This document shows positions 35,627 to 43,428 of a stretch of 56,475 bases of DNA, one piece after another. This DNA is from Sulfitobacter aestuariivivens (lineage in GTDB: Bacteria > Pseudomonadota > Alphaproteobacteria > Rhodobacterales > Rhodobacteraceae). Position 1 is the stretch's first letter. Each line of letters begins with the position of its first letter. The notes beneath the pieces are model-generated. The model did not search any database. It was not told the DNA's origin and saw only the letters and a program-made list of their open reading frames with translations. A program made the translations under genes and the position numbers. Where the stretch lies: assembly GCF_014763045.1 (NCBI RefSeq), contig NZ_JACTAG010000006.1, positions 1 to 56,475 of the forward strand, given 5' to 3'.

Positions 35627-36063
35627 TCACTTAGCAAGAACAGCGGTTCGTTCTAGCCTGAATTCGGTCCGGGGGAAGAGCGTGCGTTTCAGGTTGGAAT
35701 GGTTGTGAACGGATGCATGAACAACAAGGAGTTTCAGTAAGCTTCGCACGCTGCTGACTCGTTGGATTGCCCGTTCTCGTCGTCGAAACGGCAGGTGCTC
35801 GTTTTCGGGCCGTTTGCACATCCAGCTGCCATTTTCCTGCTTGTCGCCCATGCCGCGGCACACGTTCGGAGCTTGTCGGCCAGCAATGTATATGGGCGAC
35901 CGCAGCGCTTGATTGATTTCTGGAAGAAACTCAACCCTGCTTTGCGATCCAGACTCTCAGGGAAGAAACTTGCGAGAACTTCGCCTTCATGATCAACGGC
36001 TCGCCAAAGGTAATGTAGTTCGCGATTGATCAGCAGGTAAGTCTCGGCCAAATGCCATTCCCT
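35627..36063 (-). pseudogene. IS6-family transposase remnant
   Basis: REWHLAETYLLINRELHYLWRAVDHEGEVLASFFPE followed by GRPYTLLADKLRT is the IS6/IS26-type core from the first catalytic Asp region (here Ala-Glu in place of the expected Asp-Glu) to the second. A frameshift near 35850 leads into PENEHLPFRRRERAIQRVSS and VHASVHNHSNLKR, the normal IS6 C-terminus. The N-terminal helix-turn-helix part is absent because an IS5-family element adjoins at 36064. The gene is therefore truncated, frameshifted and probably catalytically dead. The 197 bp between DUF1304 and this remnant contain nothing I recognise. Confidence 0.8.
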
Positions 36064-37116
36064 GGGCTTTGTTGCACAAAACCTGTGAGGATCGGACTTC
36101 CCCTTTCCCCGGACGGATTTAGCCCACGGCTTCCGTGATGGGAATGCCAAGGGCGGTATAGCGGCTAAGGACTGCGATACGGATTTGGATCTCTGCAACC
36201 TGCCGATCAAAGTCTCTCGCCATAAGGCTTTTCCCCATCAGCTTCACACAGTGCATCTTGGTCTCGACACGGCTTCTTCAGTGGTATCCGCTCCATTGTC
36301 GCCAAATGGCTCGGCCCAAGTATCGTGTAGCGTTGACCGCTTCGTTTCGGGCGATGGCTCCGGCGCTGGTGGGTTTCCACGGCTTGGCGTTCTTACGCGG
36401 CGGAATGATAGCGCGGGCATTCCGGGCGGCAATCGCGTCATGGCATTTGCGCGTATCATAGGCCCCATCGCCGGTTACTGATCCGATGTCTTGGTCGTTG
36501 GGGATTTGGTTCAGCAACTCAGGCAACATGGGCGCGTCACCGATGTTGCTGGTGGAAACCTCGACCGCTCGAACCTCCAACGTTTCCTCATCGATCCCTA
36601 TGTGTATCTTGCGCCAGATCCGTCGCTTGGGACCGCCATGCTTGCGGGCGTTCCATTCGCCTTCACCCTCGGCTTTGATGGCTGTGCTATCAACCAAAAG
36701 GTTCAGCGGGCCGGTGCCGCCACGATACGGCAAGTCCACGTTCAGCGTCCTCTGGCGGCGGCACAGTGTACTGAAATCGGGAACTGCCCAGTCCAGCCCG
36801 ACCAACTGCAACAAGCTTTCCACAAAGCCTGTGGTCTGTCGGAGCGGCAGGCCAAACAGCACCTTGATCGTCAGGCAGGTTTGGATCGCGGCATCGCTAA
36901 AGCTGTGTCGTCGACCGCGCTTGCCGCTCGGTGGCGGAACCCAGACCATTCCAGGGTCAAACCAAATCGACAGCGACCCTCGCCGTCTCAACGCATCATT
37001 GTAAGATGACCAATTCCTGGTCTTGTATTTCGTGGGTGCCCAACTGCTCATGAACTACAGCTATCACGCTGAATTCACACAGTGAATCCCTCAACCGATT
37101 TGTGCAACAAAGCCCC
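36064..37116 (-). mobile_element. IS5-family insertion sequence
   Basis: The element is bounded by terminal inverted repeats GGGCTTTGTTGCACAAA at 36064 and its complement ending at 37116. The right end has one extra G. It carries one transposase gene, which has a nonsense codon. It sits against the truncated IS6 remnant, so it appears to have inserted into that element, although the other IS6 end is not seen on its right side. Confidence 0.85.
36119..37051 (-). pseudogene. IS5-family transposase with premature stop
   Basis: The 257-residue open part starts MSSWAPTKYKTRNW and contains the first two catalytic acids (LLVDSTAIK and VTGDGAYDTRK). A TGA after WRQWSGYH replaces an expected Arg codon. 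Beyond it the same frame continues SRVETKMHCVKLMG, which contains the catalytic Glu, down to the normal end EAVG at 36119. The truncated product lacks the third acid of the DDE triad and should be inactive unless the stop is read through. Confidence 0.88.
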
Positions 37117-37216
37117 GGGAGTCCGTACATATCTACACTTAGGACCGCGCCGGTTTCAGCGAGTAACGGTACCTGTCTCCCCTTACCAATCTGAACAGAT
37201 CGAGCGTGATCTCTGA

Positions 37217-38683
37217 CTATCGTGCAGCACCATATCCGGCCCGCCGGCCGAAGACCGCTCCTGAAGTCAGACCGGAGCCGCCCGGGTAGCCGGCAAAGAA
37301 TACGCCGCCCACAAGCTCTCCACACGCAAAGAGGCCTGGGATGGGTTTGTCCTGATCCCCCATCACGTTCCCCGCATCGTCGACCCTGAGGCCACCATAG
37401 GTGAACGTGATTCCGCCGGTTACCGGGAAGGCGCGGAAAGGCCCCTGATCAATTTTTTGCGCCCAGTTGGTTTTCGGCGGGGTAATGCCCTGCGTGGCCT
37501 TACCATCCAACGTTGTCGGGTCAAACTCCATCTCATCGTTCACGCTGTTGTTGTAGTCCATCAGCGTTTGCATCGCTGCCTCAGCATCCACTCCATCCAT
37601 CCGGTTGACCAGTTCTTCCAGCGTGTTCGCTTCGATAAAATGCGCGTCGTGAAACCGGTACTCGGCATAAAGAAGGTCAAAGACCTTGCTATCGAAGACT
37701 TGCCAGGCGAACTGACCGGGTTGTTCCAGGATCGCGGCACCATATTGAGCGTAGGTGTAGTTGCGGAAATTCGCGCCTTCATCGACAAAACGACGCCCTT
37801 GTGCATTCAGCATGACACCCAGAAAATAGGAAATCTTGCGATAGTTCTTGCGCTCGCCGGGCGGCAAGTGCAATCCGCCAAAGTCCGCCATGTGCAGATC
37901 CATCGGCGTGGCATGCCCGCCAGCGTAGAACCCATGCGGGGCTGCCCCAATGTCCAACGCCATGCGCAGACCGTCGCCTGTGTTATGCGGCGTGCCTCGC
38001 ACCTTGGCGGCTTGCCACTGGGGGCCCATGTGGCGCACGCGCATCTCCTCGTTCGCCTCGAAGCCCCCAGAGGCAAGGATCACCGCATCCGCACGGATTT
38101 CTTCGTTTCCAATCTGCACGCCGACCACGCTGTCACCTTGTGTGATCAGCCCGGTCACACCGGAATTGTAGCGCACGGTCCCGCCAAGACGGCGCACGGC
38201 AGCCAGTTCCATCTCGAAAAGTCCGACACCCTCGTTCCGCGCGGCCAACGTCAGCCCGCCCCAGAACACATGCCGCCCGGCTTTTTTAAAGCTCTGTCGG
38301 CTGTAGATCGGCTCAAACGTCACATCGTGCGACGCCAACCAGCGCATCGTCTCGCCGGACTGGGCGATCAGATCCTGTTGTTCCAAAGACAAGGGACGGC
38401 CATCGTTGAACCCCAAAAGGTCAGCGCCGAATTTCTCGGCCGTGTAACTTCCGAAATCGGTCTTTGCGATGCGGGGATCTGCCGGGTCGCACAACAGGGC
38501 AAGCAAGTCCTCCGCCCCATCATACGCAAACCGCATGGCCCCGGCTGTGTACTTGGTGTTTCCGCCTGCCAGAGCCTCGTCGGCTTTCTCCAACAAAGTT
38601 ACGCTTGCGCCCTTTTCCAGCGCGGCGATGGCAGCGCACAGGGCGGCGTTTCCGGTTCCAACGACGATGACGGATTTTGACAT
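37217..38683 (-). CDS. tcuA: FAD-dependent dehydrogenase, tricarballylate dehydrogenase (TcuA)-like
   Basis: This 488-residue flavoprotein of the fumarate reductase/succinate dehydrogenase family starts SVIVVGTGNAALCAAIAA with the dinucleotide motif at 8-13. It has EKADEALAGGNTKYTAGAMRFAY, ASGGFEANEEMR, HNTGDGLRMALDIGA and a C-terminal FFAGYPGGSGLTSGAVFGRRAG. These features match TcuA, which oxidises tricarballylate to cis-aconitate. The electron-transfer partner TcuB is not in the window. It is divergent from a GntR gene with a perfect palindrome between them, and belongs to a locus with TctABC and TctDE. Confidence 0.75.
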   Translation of the reverse strand: MSKSVIVVGTGNAALCAAIAALEKGASVTLLEKADEALAGGNTKYTAGAMRFAYDGAEDLLALLCDPADPRIAKTDFGSYTAEKFGADLLGFNDGRPLSLEQQDLIAQSGETMRWLASHDVTFEPIYSRQSFKKAGRHVFWGGLTLAARNEGVGLFEMELAAVRRLGGTVRYNSGVTGLITQGDSVVGVQIGNEEIRADAVILASGGFEANEEMRVRHMGPQWQAAKVRGTPHNTGDGLRMALDIGAAPHGFYAGGHATPMDLHMADFGGLHLPPGERKNYRKISYFLGVMLNAQGRRFVDEGANFRNYTYAQYGAAILEQPGQFAWQVFDSKVFDLLYAEYRFHDAHFIEANTLEELVNRMDGVDAEAAMQTLMDYNNSVNDEMEFDPTTLDGKATQGITPPKTNWAQKIDQGPFRAFPVTGGITFTYGGLRVDDAGNVMGDQDKPIPGLFACGELVGGVFFAGYPGGSGLTSGAVFGRRAGYGAAR

Positions 38684-38706
38684 AGGCTATTCCCCACGCT
38701 CCTGAT

Positions 38707-38728
38707 ATTGTATCCACGCGGATACAAT
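38707..38728. promoter_or_regulatory. Perfect palindromic GntR operator
   Basis: ATTGTATCC, four bases, GGATACAAT form a perfect inverted repeat with 9-bp arms, midway between the divergent tcuA-like and gntR starts. Its core GTATnC-N4-GnATAC also occurs at 42306-42321. FCD-type GntR proteins bind such palindromes, so autoregulation and control of the flavoprotein are likely. Confidence 0.7.
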
Positions 38729-38743
38729 TAGGGATCTCTTACC

Positions 38744-39394
38744 GTGACAGGATCCGAACAGCAAGAAATGTCTCAGGGGGAAGCCGCCTACGAGCGGCTT
38801 CTGGCCGCGATCCAGTACGGTAAATTCCAGCCCGGCGACCGTCTTCGGGAGATCGAGGTTGCCGCAAGTCTTTCACTTTCGCGCACGCCAGTGCGCGAAG
38901 CGCTGCGCAAGCTGGAAAGCGACGGGATCGTCGAACATCGCCCTCGGATCGGCGCTGTGATCCGCAGGTTGTCGCAGGCGGAGGTGGTGGAGCTATATGA
39001 GATGCGGCTGGTGCTGGAACGCACCGCTGCGGAAATGGCCGCCAAACACGCCAGCGCCGCCGAGATCGACGCGCTGGAAGAATTGAACGAAGAGATCGGA
39101 ACAGCAACCGACAATGCGGCAAGGGCCGCTGCGCTCAACCAGCAATTCCATCGCGGGATCTACCTTGCCACGCGCAACAGGTTCTTGCTGGAATCCGCGC
39201 GTGCGCTGAACAACGCCCTGCTGCTTCTGGGTCCGACGACGCTGGCAGACAAGGTGCGGATCACAGTCGTCTACGATCAACACCGCGAGATTATCGCGGC
39301 ATTGCGCGCCGCTGACCCCCAAAAGGCCGGAGAGGCGGCTGCGGTGCATCTGGAAACGTCGCTCAGGCACAGGCTGAAGGTGATGCAGGCATGA
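38744..39394 (+). CDS. GntR-family regulator, FCD subgroup
   Basis: This 216-residue regulator has a winged helix (AYERLLAAIQYGKFQPGDRLREIEVAASLSLSRTPVREALRKLESDGIVEHRP) and a helical FCD domain (about 85-210). The GTG start at 38744 has AGGGA nine bases upstream; ATG 38768 is an alternative. It is divergent from the TcuA-like gene across a perfect palindrome and overlaps the AbrB-family gene by ATGA. It probably senses a polycarboxylate and controls the locus to 43428. Confidence 0.88.
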   Translation: MTGSEQQEMSQGEAAYERLLAAIQYGKFQPGDRLREIEVAASLSLSRTPVREALRKLESDGIVEHRPRIGAVIRRLSQAEVVELYEMRLVLERTAAEMAAKHASAAEIDALEELNEEIGTATDNAARAAALNQQFHRGIYLATRNRFLLESARALNNALLLLGPTTLADKVRITVVYDQHREIIAALRAADPQKAGEAAAVHLETSLRHRLKVMQA

Positions 39395-40419
39395 TGCCTC
39401 ACGCTTTGGCCTATGTCGTGGCGGGAACAGGTGTTCTTGTTTTTCATCTGCTTGGTCTGCCTTTGCCATGGCTGCTGGGACCGATCATTGCCTGCCTGGC
39501 CGCTGCGTTGGCAGGCGTGCCGATGCACGGCATCAAGGTGGTGAATGAAGCGATGAGGACGGTTTTGGGTGTTGCGGTCGGCGCGACCTTCACAACCGCC
39601 CTGCTCGCCTCGATGGTGGGCATGTGGCCGACACTATTGATGATCCCGCTGATGACGGCCTGCATCGGAGTGGTCGGCCTTGTATATTTCCGGAAGCTGT
39701 GGGGTTTTGACTTTGCGACCAGCTATTATTCCGCCATGCCAGGTGGGCTGCAGGATATGCTGGTTTTTGGCGAGGAAGCAGGTGGCAACCCGCGCACCCT
39801 GTCCCTGATCCACGCCACGCGGGTCATGGTCATTGTGGTGGTCTTGCCATTCCTGCTGGTCTGGGTGTGGGATGCTGACCTATCCAATCCGCCGGGCGCG
39901 CCCGCTGCGACGCTGGGCTTGGGCCAGCTTGCCCTGATGGCCTTTTGTGGCTTGGCTGGCTGGCGCATCGCCAAGCGCGTCGGCATGTTCGGGGCGACGA
40001 TCCTCGGGCCTTTGCTGCTGGCGGCGGCCCTTGCCTTGAGCGGCGTGCTGCAGCACCGCCCGCCCGCCGAAGCGATCTGGGCCGCACAGTTTTTCATCGG
40101 CATGAGCGTCGGTTGCAAATACGTTGGTGTGACCATGGCGGAGGTCCGCCGGGATGTCACCGCTGGCCTTGGATTTTGCGTCCTGCTGCTCATCCTGACG
40201 GTGATTTTTGCAGAAGCGATACATCTCGCCAATCTGGCACCCCCGAGAGAGACCATTCTCGCCTTTGCACCCGGTGGGCAGGCGGAGTTAACCGTGCTGG
40301 CCTTGATCGTGGGGGCAGACATGGCCTTTGTCGTGGCACATCATGTGCTGCGCATTTTTGTGGTTATTCTTGGCGCGCCGTTGTTCGCGCGTCTATTTGA
40401 TAAAGGAGATGCGACATGA
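39391..40419 (+). CDS. AbrB-family membrane protein (PF05145)
   Basis: This 342-residue hydrophobic protein has about ten membrane helices in two homologous halves. LLGLPLPWLLGPIIACLAAAL in the first half corresponds to RVGMFGATILGPLLLAAALAL in the second. YSAMPGGLQDMLVFGEEAGGN and LAFAPGGQAELTVLALIVGAD are the repeated family loops. Members are often annotated as ammonia monooxygenase, wrongly; they are putative transport or membrane-regulatory proteins. It is coupled by ATGA to gntR before it and to the solute-binding-like gene after it. Confidence 0.8.
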   Translation: MMPHALAYVVAGTGVLVFHLLGLPLPWLLGPIIACLAAALAGVPMHGIKVVNEAMRTVLGVAVGATFTTALLASMVGMWPTLLMIPLMTACIGVVGLVYFRKLWGFDFATSYYSAMPGGLQDMLVFGEEAGGNPRTLSLIHATRVMVIVVVLPFLLVWVWDADLSNPPGAPAATLGLGQLALMAFCGLAGWRIAKRVGMFGATILGPLLLAAALALSGVLQHRPPAEAIWAAQFFIGMSVGCKYVGVTMAEVRRDVTAGLGFCVLLLILTVIFAEAIHLANLAPPRETILAFAPGGQAELTVLALIVGADMAFVVAHHVLRIFVVILGAPLFARLFDKGDAT

Positions 40420-41090
40420 GCGATGATCTGCACAGTCTGGCCAACGATGGCATCCTGCGCGCGGCGATCAATACCGGCAATCGCGCGCTGGTGCAGCGGG
40501 AGGGCGACCACCTGTCCGGCGTCAGCCCCGCCCTGGCCCTTCGTTTTGCGCAAGAGATCGGGGCCGACCTGCACCCGGTAATCTACGATGGCGCGGGCAA
40601 GGTCTTTGCCGACGCGCATGGGGATGTCTGGGATGTGGCTTTTTTGGCTGTGGATGCGATGCGCGCCGAAAAGGTTGCGTTTACGCGGCCCTATCATACG
40701 ATCGAGGCAACCTTTGCCGTTCGCGCCAGTTCGGCCCTGCAAAATGTAGAGCAGGTGGACCGCCCCGGCGTTCGGGTGCTGACATCAACCGGGTCGGCCT
40801 ATGACATGCATCTGACCAAGACGCTGCAACACGCCAGTCTCGAACGCTCCGGCACGCCACCGGCCAGCTTCGCCGAATTTCGCGCCGGGCGGTGCGACGC
40901 TGTTGCGGGCGTGCGGGCCTCGCTTGAAGGATTCTTCGGGGATGACCGCGACGTGCGCATCTTGTCCGGTGTCTTGACTGCGGTACATCAAGCGATGGTT
41001 CTGCCAAGAAATGACGACCCGCGAATCTCCGCGCTCGACGACTTTGTGGCACGCGCCGTGTCAGACGGGTTTGTCGCCGCCCATCTCTGA
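40416..41090 (+). CDS. Solute-binding-protein-like (SBP_bac_3 fold) without signal peptide
   Basis: The 224-residue protein has the type II binding-protein pattern: LRAAINTGNRALV at the start, GVSPALALRFAQEIG, WDVAFLAVDAMRAEKVAFTRPYHTIEATFAV and GRCDAVAGVRASL. There is no signal peptide or membrane anchor, so it should be cytoplasmic. It is coupled by ATGA to the AbrB-family membrane protein, with no ABC permease or ATPase nearby. It could be a cytoplasmic ligand sensor or a periplasmic domain that lost its signal. Its 3' end overlaps the convergent dehydrogenase gene by 30 bp. Confidence 0.7.
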   Translation: MSDDLHSLANDGILRAAINTGNRALVQREGDHLSGVSPALALRFAQEIGADLHPVIYDGAGKVFADAHGDVWDVAFLAVDAMRAEKVAFTRPYHTIEATFAVRASSALQNVEQVDRPGVRVLTSTGSAYDMHLTKTLQHASLERSGTPPASFAEFRAGRCDAVAGVRASLEGFFGDDRDVRILSGVLTAVHQAMVLPRNDDPRISALDDFVARAVSDGFVAAHL

Positions 41091-42053
41091 CCAGACTTCC
41101 GGGTTAATCACGTGGATCGGCGCGCCTGCCGCATAGGCATTGATCTGATCGAAGATATCCGCGAACTGCAAGTCGAACTCATCCTCAGTGACATAGCCAA
41201 TATGGGGCGTGGCGATCACGTTGGGATGGGTCAGCAGCGGATTACTCGTATCGACCAAGGGCTCTTGGTCAAAGACATCAACGGCTGCGTGGATGCGTCC
41301 GCGCGCAATCTCCGCCTCCAGCACACCCGGTGCGATCAGGCCAGACCGGGACGTGTTGACCAGCAAGGACCGCAGCTGCATCGCGGCGAGGTCCTCAGCG
41401 GTAATTATCCCGCGTGTGTCCGGCTTCAGCCGCACATGCAGGCTTACGATATCAGAAGAGGCAAAGAATTTTTCGCGCGATGGCGGCACCGTCTGCCCGG
41501 CGGCAGCGGCCCTTTCCCGGCCTGCCTCAGAGCCCCAGAACTGGACCTTCATCCCGATGGCACGGGCATAGTCCGCCACAGCGCCCGCGATGCGGCCATT
41601 GCCATAAAGGCCCAGCGTCCGACCTCGCAACGTGCGGCCAACACCCGCCTGCCAATTGCCCTCTTTCAGCGATGCGACCTGCTGCGGAATCTGGCGATAG
41701 CTGGCAAGGATTAGCGCTAAGGTGTGTTCAGCGGCCGCATAGGACGGCGTGTCGGAATGCATGTTCGAACACAACAAGACACCGTTGGCCGTGCAGGCCG
41801 GGACATCCACGTGAGGGTAGACGCTGCGCTGGGAGATCAATTTGAGATTTGGCAGACGTTCCAGAATCGGCGCGCCGATGCGCGTCCGCTCGCGGAAAAG
41901 CACTAGGGCTTCGGCCGCCTCCACTCGCTTGGCCAACTGCGCGGGATCGGGTTCATGATCCGTCCAGACGGTTACATCATGTGCGCTGAGCTTTTCAAAA
42001 CAGGGCAGACCGCGCAGCGTGTCAAACCAGTCGTCGAGGATATGAACCTTCAA
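41061..42053 (-). CDS. D-isomer-specific 2-hydroxyacid dehydrogenase
   Basis: This 330-residue NAD(P)-dependent dehydrogenase has LGLYGNGRIAGAVADYARAIG (GxGxxA-type loop), NTSRSGLI with the catalytic Arg, FDQEPL with the Glu and ATPHIGYVTEDEF with the catalytic His. The start is TTG 42053, which overlaps the stop of the small gene before it (TTGA); no ATG lies nearby. The family reduces 2-oxo acids or oxidises D-2-hydroxy acids. The coupling suggests it works with the 79-aa protein and, through the shared operon, with the PrpF-like enzyme. Confidence 0.85.
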   Translation of the reverse strand: MKVHILDDWFDTLRGLPCFEKLSAHDVTVWTDHEPDPAQLAKRVEAAEALVLFRERTRIGAPILERLPNLKLISQRSVYPHVDVPACTANGVLLCSNMHSDTPSYAAAEHTLALILASYRQIPQQVASLKEGNWQAGVGRTLRGRTLGLYGNGRIAGAVADYARAIGMKVQFWGSEAGRERAAAAGQTVPPSREKFFASSDIVSLHVRLKPDTRGIITAEDLAAMQLRSLLVNTSRSGLIAPGVLEAEIARGRIHAAVDVFDQEPLVDTSNPLLTHPNVIATPHIGYVTEDEFDLQFADIFDQINAYAAGAPIHVINPEVWSEMGGDKPV

Positions 42054-42289
42054 CGGCTTTCGACCCCGGCCTGCGGTGTCGGGCTGCGCGGGGTCGGTAC
42101 GAAGACGTCGCTGCCCAAGGCCACCATCGCGGCGCGCACCCTTTGCCGGTCGGCCAGCAGGTGGTTGAACTGGACATCGCAACCCGCGATGGGTGTTGGG
42201 TATGAACGGATCTCGGCATCCAGCAGTCGCTTGGCCGCAGCCAGTTCCGAGCGGGCCAGCAAAAGGCATTCTTCGATGGGATCAAGCAT
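42050..42289 (-). CDS. Small conserved-looking protein, 79 residues, unknown function
   Basis: A strong ribosome site (AAGGAGG) precedes ATG 42289 by five bases. The product begins MLDPIEECLLLARSELAAAKRLLDAEIRSY, an amphipathic helix, and continues PIAGCDVQFNHLLADRQRVRAAMVALG, a second helix, then a proline-rich tail. The stop overlaps the TTG start of the 2-hydroxyacid dehydrogenase. I recognise no family. Good translation signals and coupling support a real gene, perhaps a partner or stabiliser of the dehydrogenase. Confidence 0.7.
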   Translation of the reverse strand: MLDPIEECLLLARSELAAAKRLLDAEIRSYPTPIAGCDVQFNHLLADRQRVRAAMVALGSDVFVPTPRSPTPQAGVESR

Positions 42290-42305
42290 GTCAGCCTCCT
42301 TGTTT

Positions 42306-42321
42306 GTATACCATAGTATAC
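42306..42321. promoter_or_regulatory. Second GntR-type palindrome, upstream of the small gene
   Basis: GTATAC, CATA, GTATAC form a perfect 6-bp-arm palindrome in the gap between the prpF-like stop and the small gene. The core matches the 38707-38728 operator (GTATnC-N4-GnATAC). It suggests an internal promoter for the small gene and the dehydrogenase under the same GntR regulator. Confidence 0.6.
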
Positions 42322-42336
42322 CGAAATGGAATGGCG

Positions 42337-43428
42337 TCAATCCCCTCGCCACAGGGATGCGGGAACAAAGACCGACCCGGCCGCCAATTTGCGCGCGGTG
42401 CGCACAAGCCCCGCGGATTTGACGGCAAACCCCGACGCACCAAGATCGTAGTCTACAACCACGTCGATCTGACCTGAGGCATGTTCCAGCGTGATTGTTG
42501 CGGGCGTTTCATTAGGCCGTGCGGCCATTCCGTCGGCCACGGAGCCCGGCGTGAGAACGCAAGAGGCAAGGCACTGCGCGCCGGTCACGGCCATTGTGGG
42601 GTGGCACTTCCATGGCATGAAATAGCGTGTGGCGATGGTGCCGCCGTCACGAGCCGGGGCCAGCAGTCCAAATTTCGGTGTGACCGACTGGCTGACATCG
42701 CCCATTCCCATGTGCTTGCCGGCCTCAATGCGGATCGCTTGCATCCGCTTGTTGAATGCCGCATTGTCGTCCAGTTCGGCAGCACTCTCGTAGCCCGTCA
42801 GTCCAAAGCTGTCGGCGCGGGCGATGACCATGGGCATGGCCACGTCCATGCAGGTGACTTCGATCCCGTCGATAGTGTCTTTGAGGTTGCCTGTGGGCAG
42901 GAACGCGCCCGTCACGCCGCCCACGGTCTCCATGAATTGCAGCGCGATGGGCGCGGCGGTGCCGGGCACGCCGTCGATCTGCGCGGTACCTTCATAGTCC
43001 ACCGCGCCACCGGGCGTCTGCACAATCGCAGCAACCCGGGCACCGGTGTTTACCGCATGAATATTCACCGGCGTCTGGCCGTCTTGCGCGGGCACCAGTC
43101 CCATCTCGATCGCCGCGGGCCCGACCCCTGACAGGATGTTGCCGCAGGTCGGTTTGAAGTCGACCAGTCGGTCCTCCACGCTGACTTGCGCAAAGAAGTA
43201 GTCAACATCTGCCCAGTCGTCCTCGGACGCCGAAAGCATCGCCACCTTGGTCGTGACCGCCGCCCCGCCGCCGATCCCGTCGATGTTCAGCGGATGGCCG
43301 GAGCCCGTGATGGCGATCAGCACCTCGGCCAGAGTGTCCAAATCGTCTGGCAAATCGGCCCGGTTCATGTAGGGCCCGCGTGATGTGCCACCGCGCATGA
43401 AGAGAAAGGGGATGGCGGTCTGCGTCAT
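42337..43428 (-). CDS. PrpF-family isomerase/tautomerase
   Basis: This 363-residue diaminopimelate-epimerase-fold protein has FLFMRGGTSRGPYMN near the N-terminus, GHPLNIDGIGGGAAVTTKVAM and the active-site cysteine C95 in FKPTCGNILSGVGPAA. The C-terminal half holds HPTMAVTGAQCLASC. The family includes 2-methylaconitate isomerase PrpF and 4-oxalomesaconate tautomerase GalD, which move double bonds in tricarboxylates. Such a role fits its coupling (ATGA) to a tricarboxylate permease and the nearby TcuA-like dehydrogenase. The exact substrate is open. Confidence 0.8.
   Translation of the reverse strand: MTQTAIPFLFMRGGTSRGPYMNRADLPDDLDTLAEVLIAITGSGHPLNIDGIGGGAAVTTKVAMLSASEDDWADVDYFFAQVSVEDRLVDFKPTCGNILSGVGPAAIEMGLVPAQDGQTPVNIHAVNTGARVAAIVQTPGGAVDYEGTAQIDGVPGTAAPIALQFMETVGGVTGAFLPTGNLKDTIDGIEVTCMDVAMPMVIARADSFGLTGYESAAELDDNAAFNKRMQAIRIEAGKHMGMGDVSQSVTPKFGLLAPARDGGTIATRYFMPWKCHPTMAVTGAQCLASCVLTPGSVADGMAARPNETPATITLEHASGQIDVVVDYDLGASGFAVKSAGLVRTARKLAAGSVFVPASLWRGD

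Noticed and set aside
37457..38680. A 407-codon open frame on the + strand
   Set aside because: It is the antisense shadow of the TcuA-like gene. The sense strand has full family motifs and the antisense product has none.
39726..40322. A 198-codon frame antisense to the AbrB-family gene
   Set aside because: Its composition (rich in Ala, Ser, Thr and Pro) is typical of a GC-rich shadow frame, and the sense gene has clear membrane segments and coupling.
40416..41090. Treating the signal-less binding protein as part of an ABC importer
   Set aside because: No ABC permease or ATPase is nearby and there is no export signal, so it is described as a cytoplasmic binding-fold protein instead.
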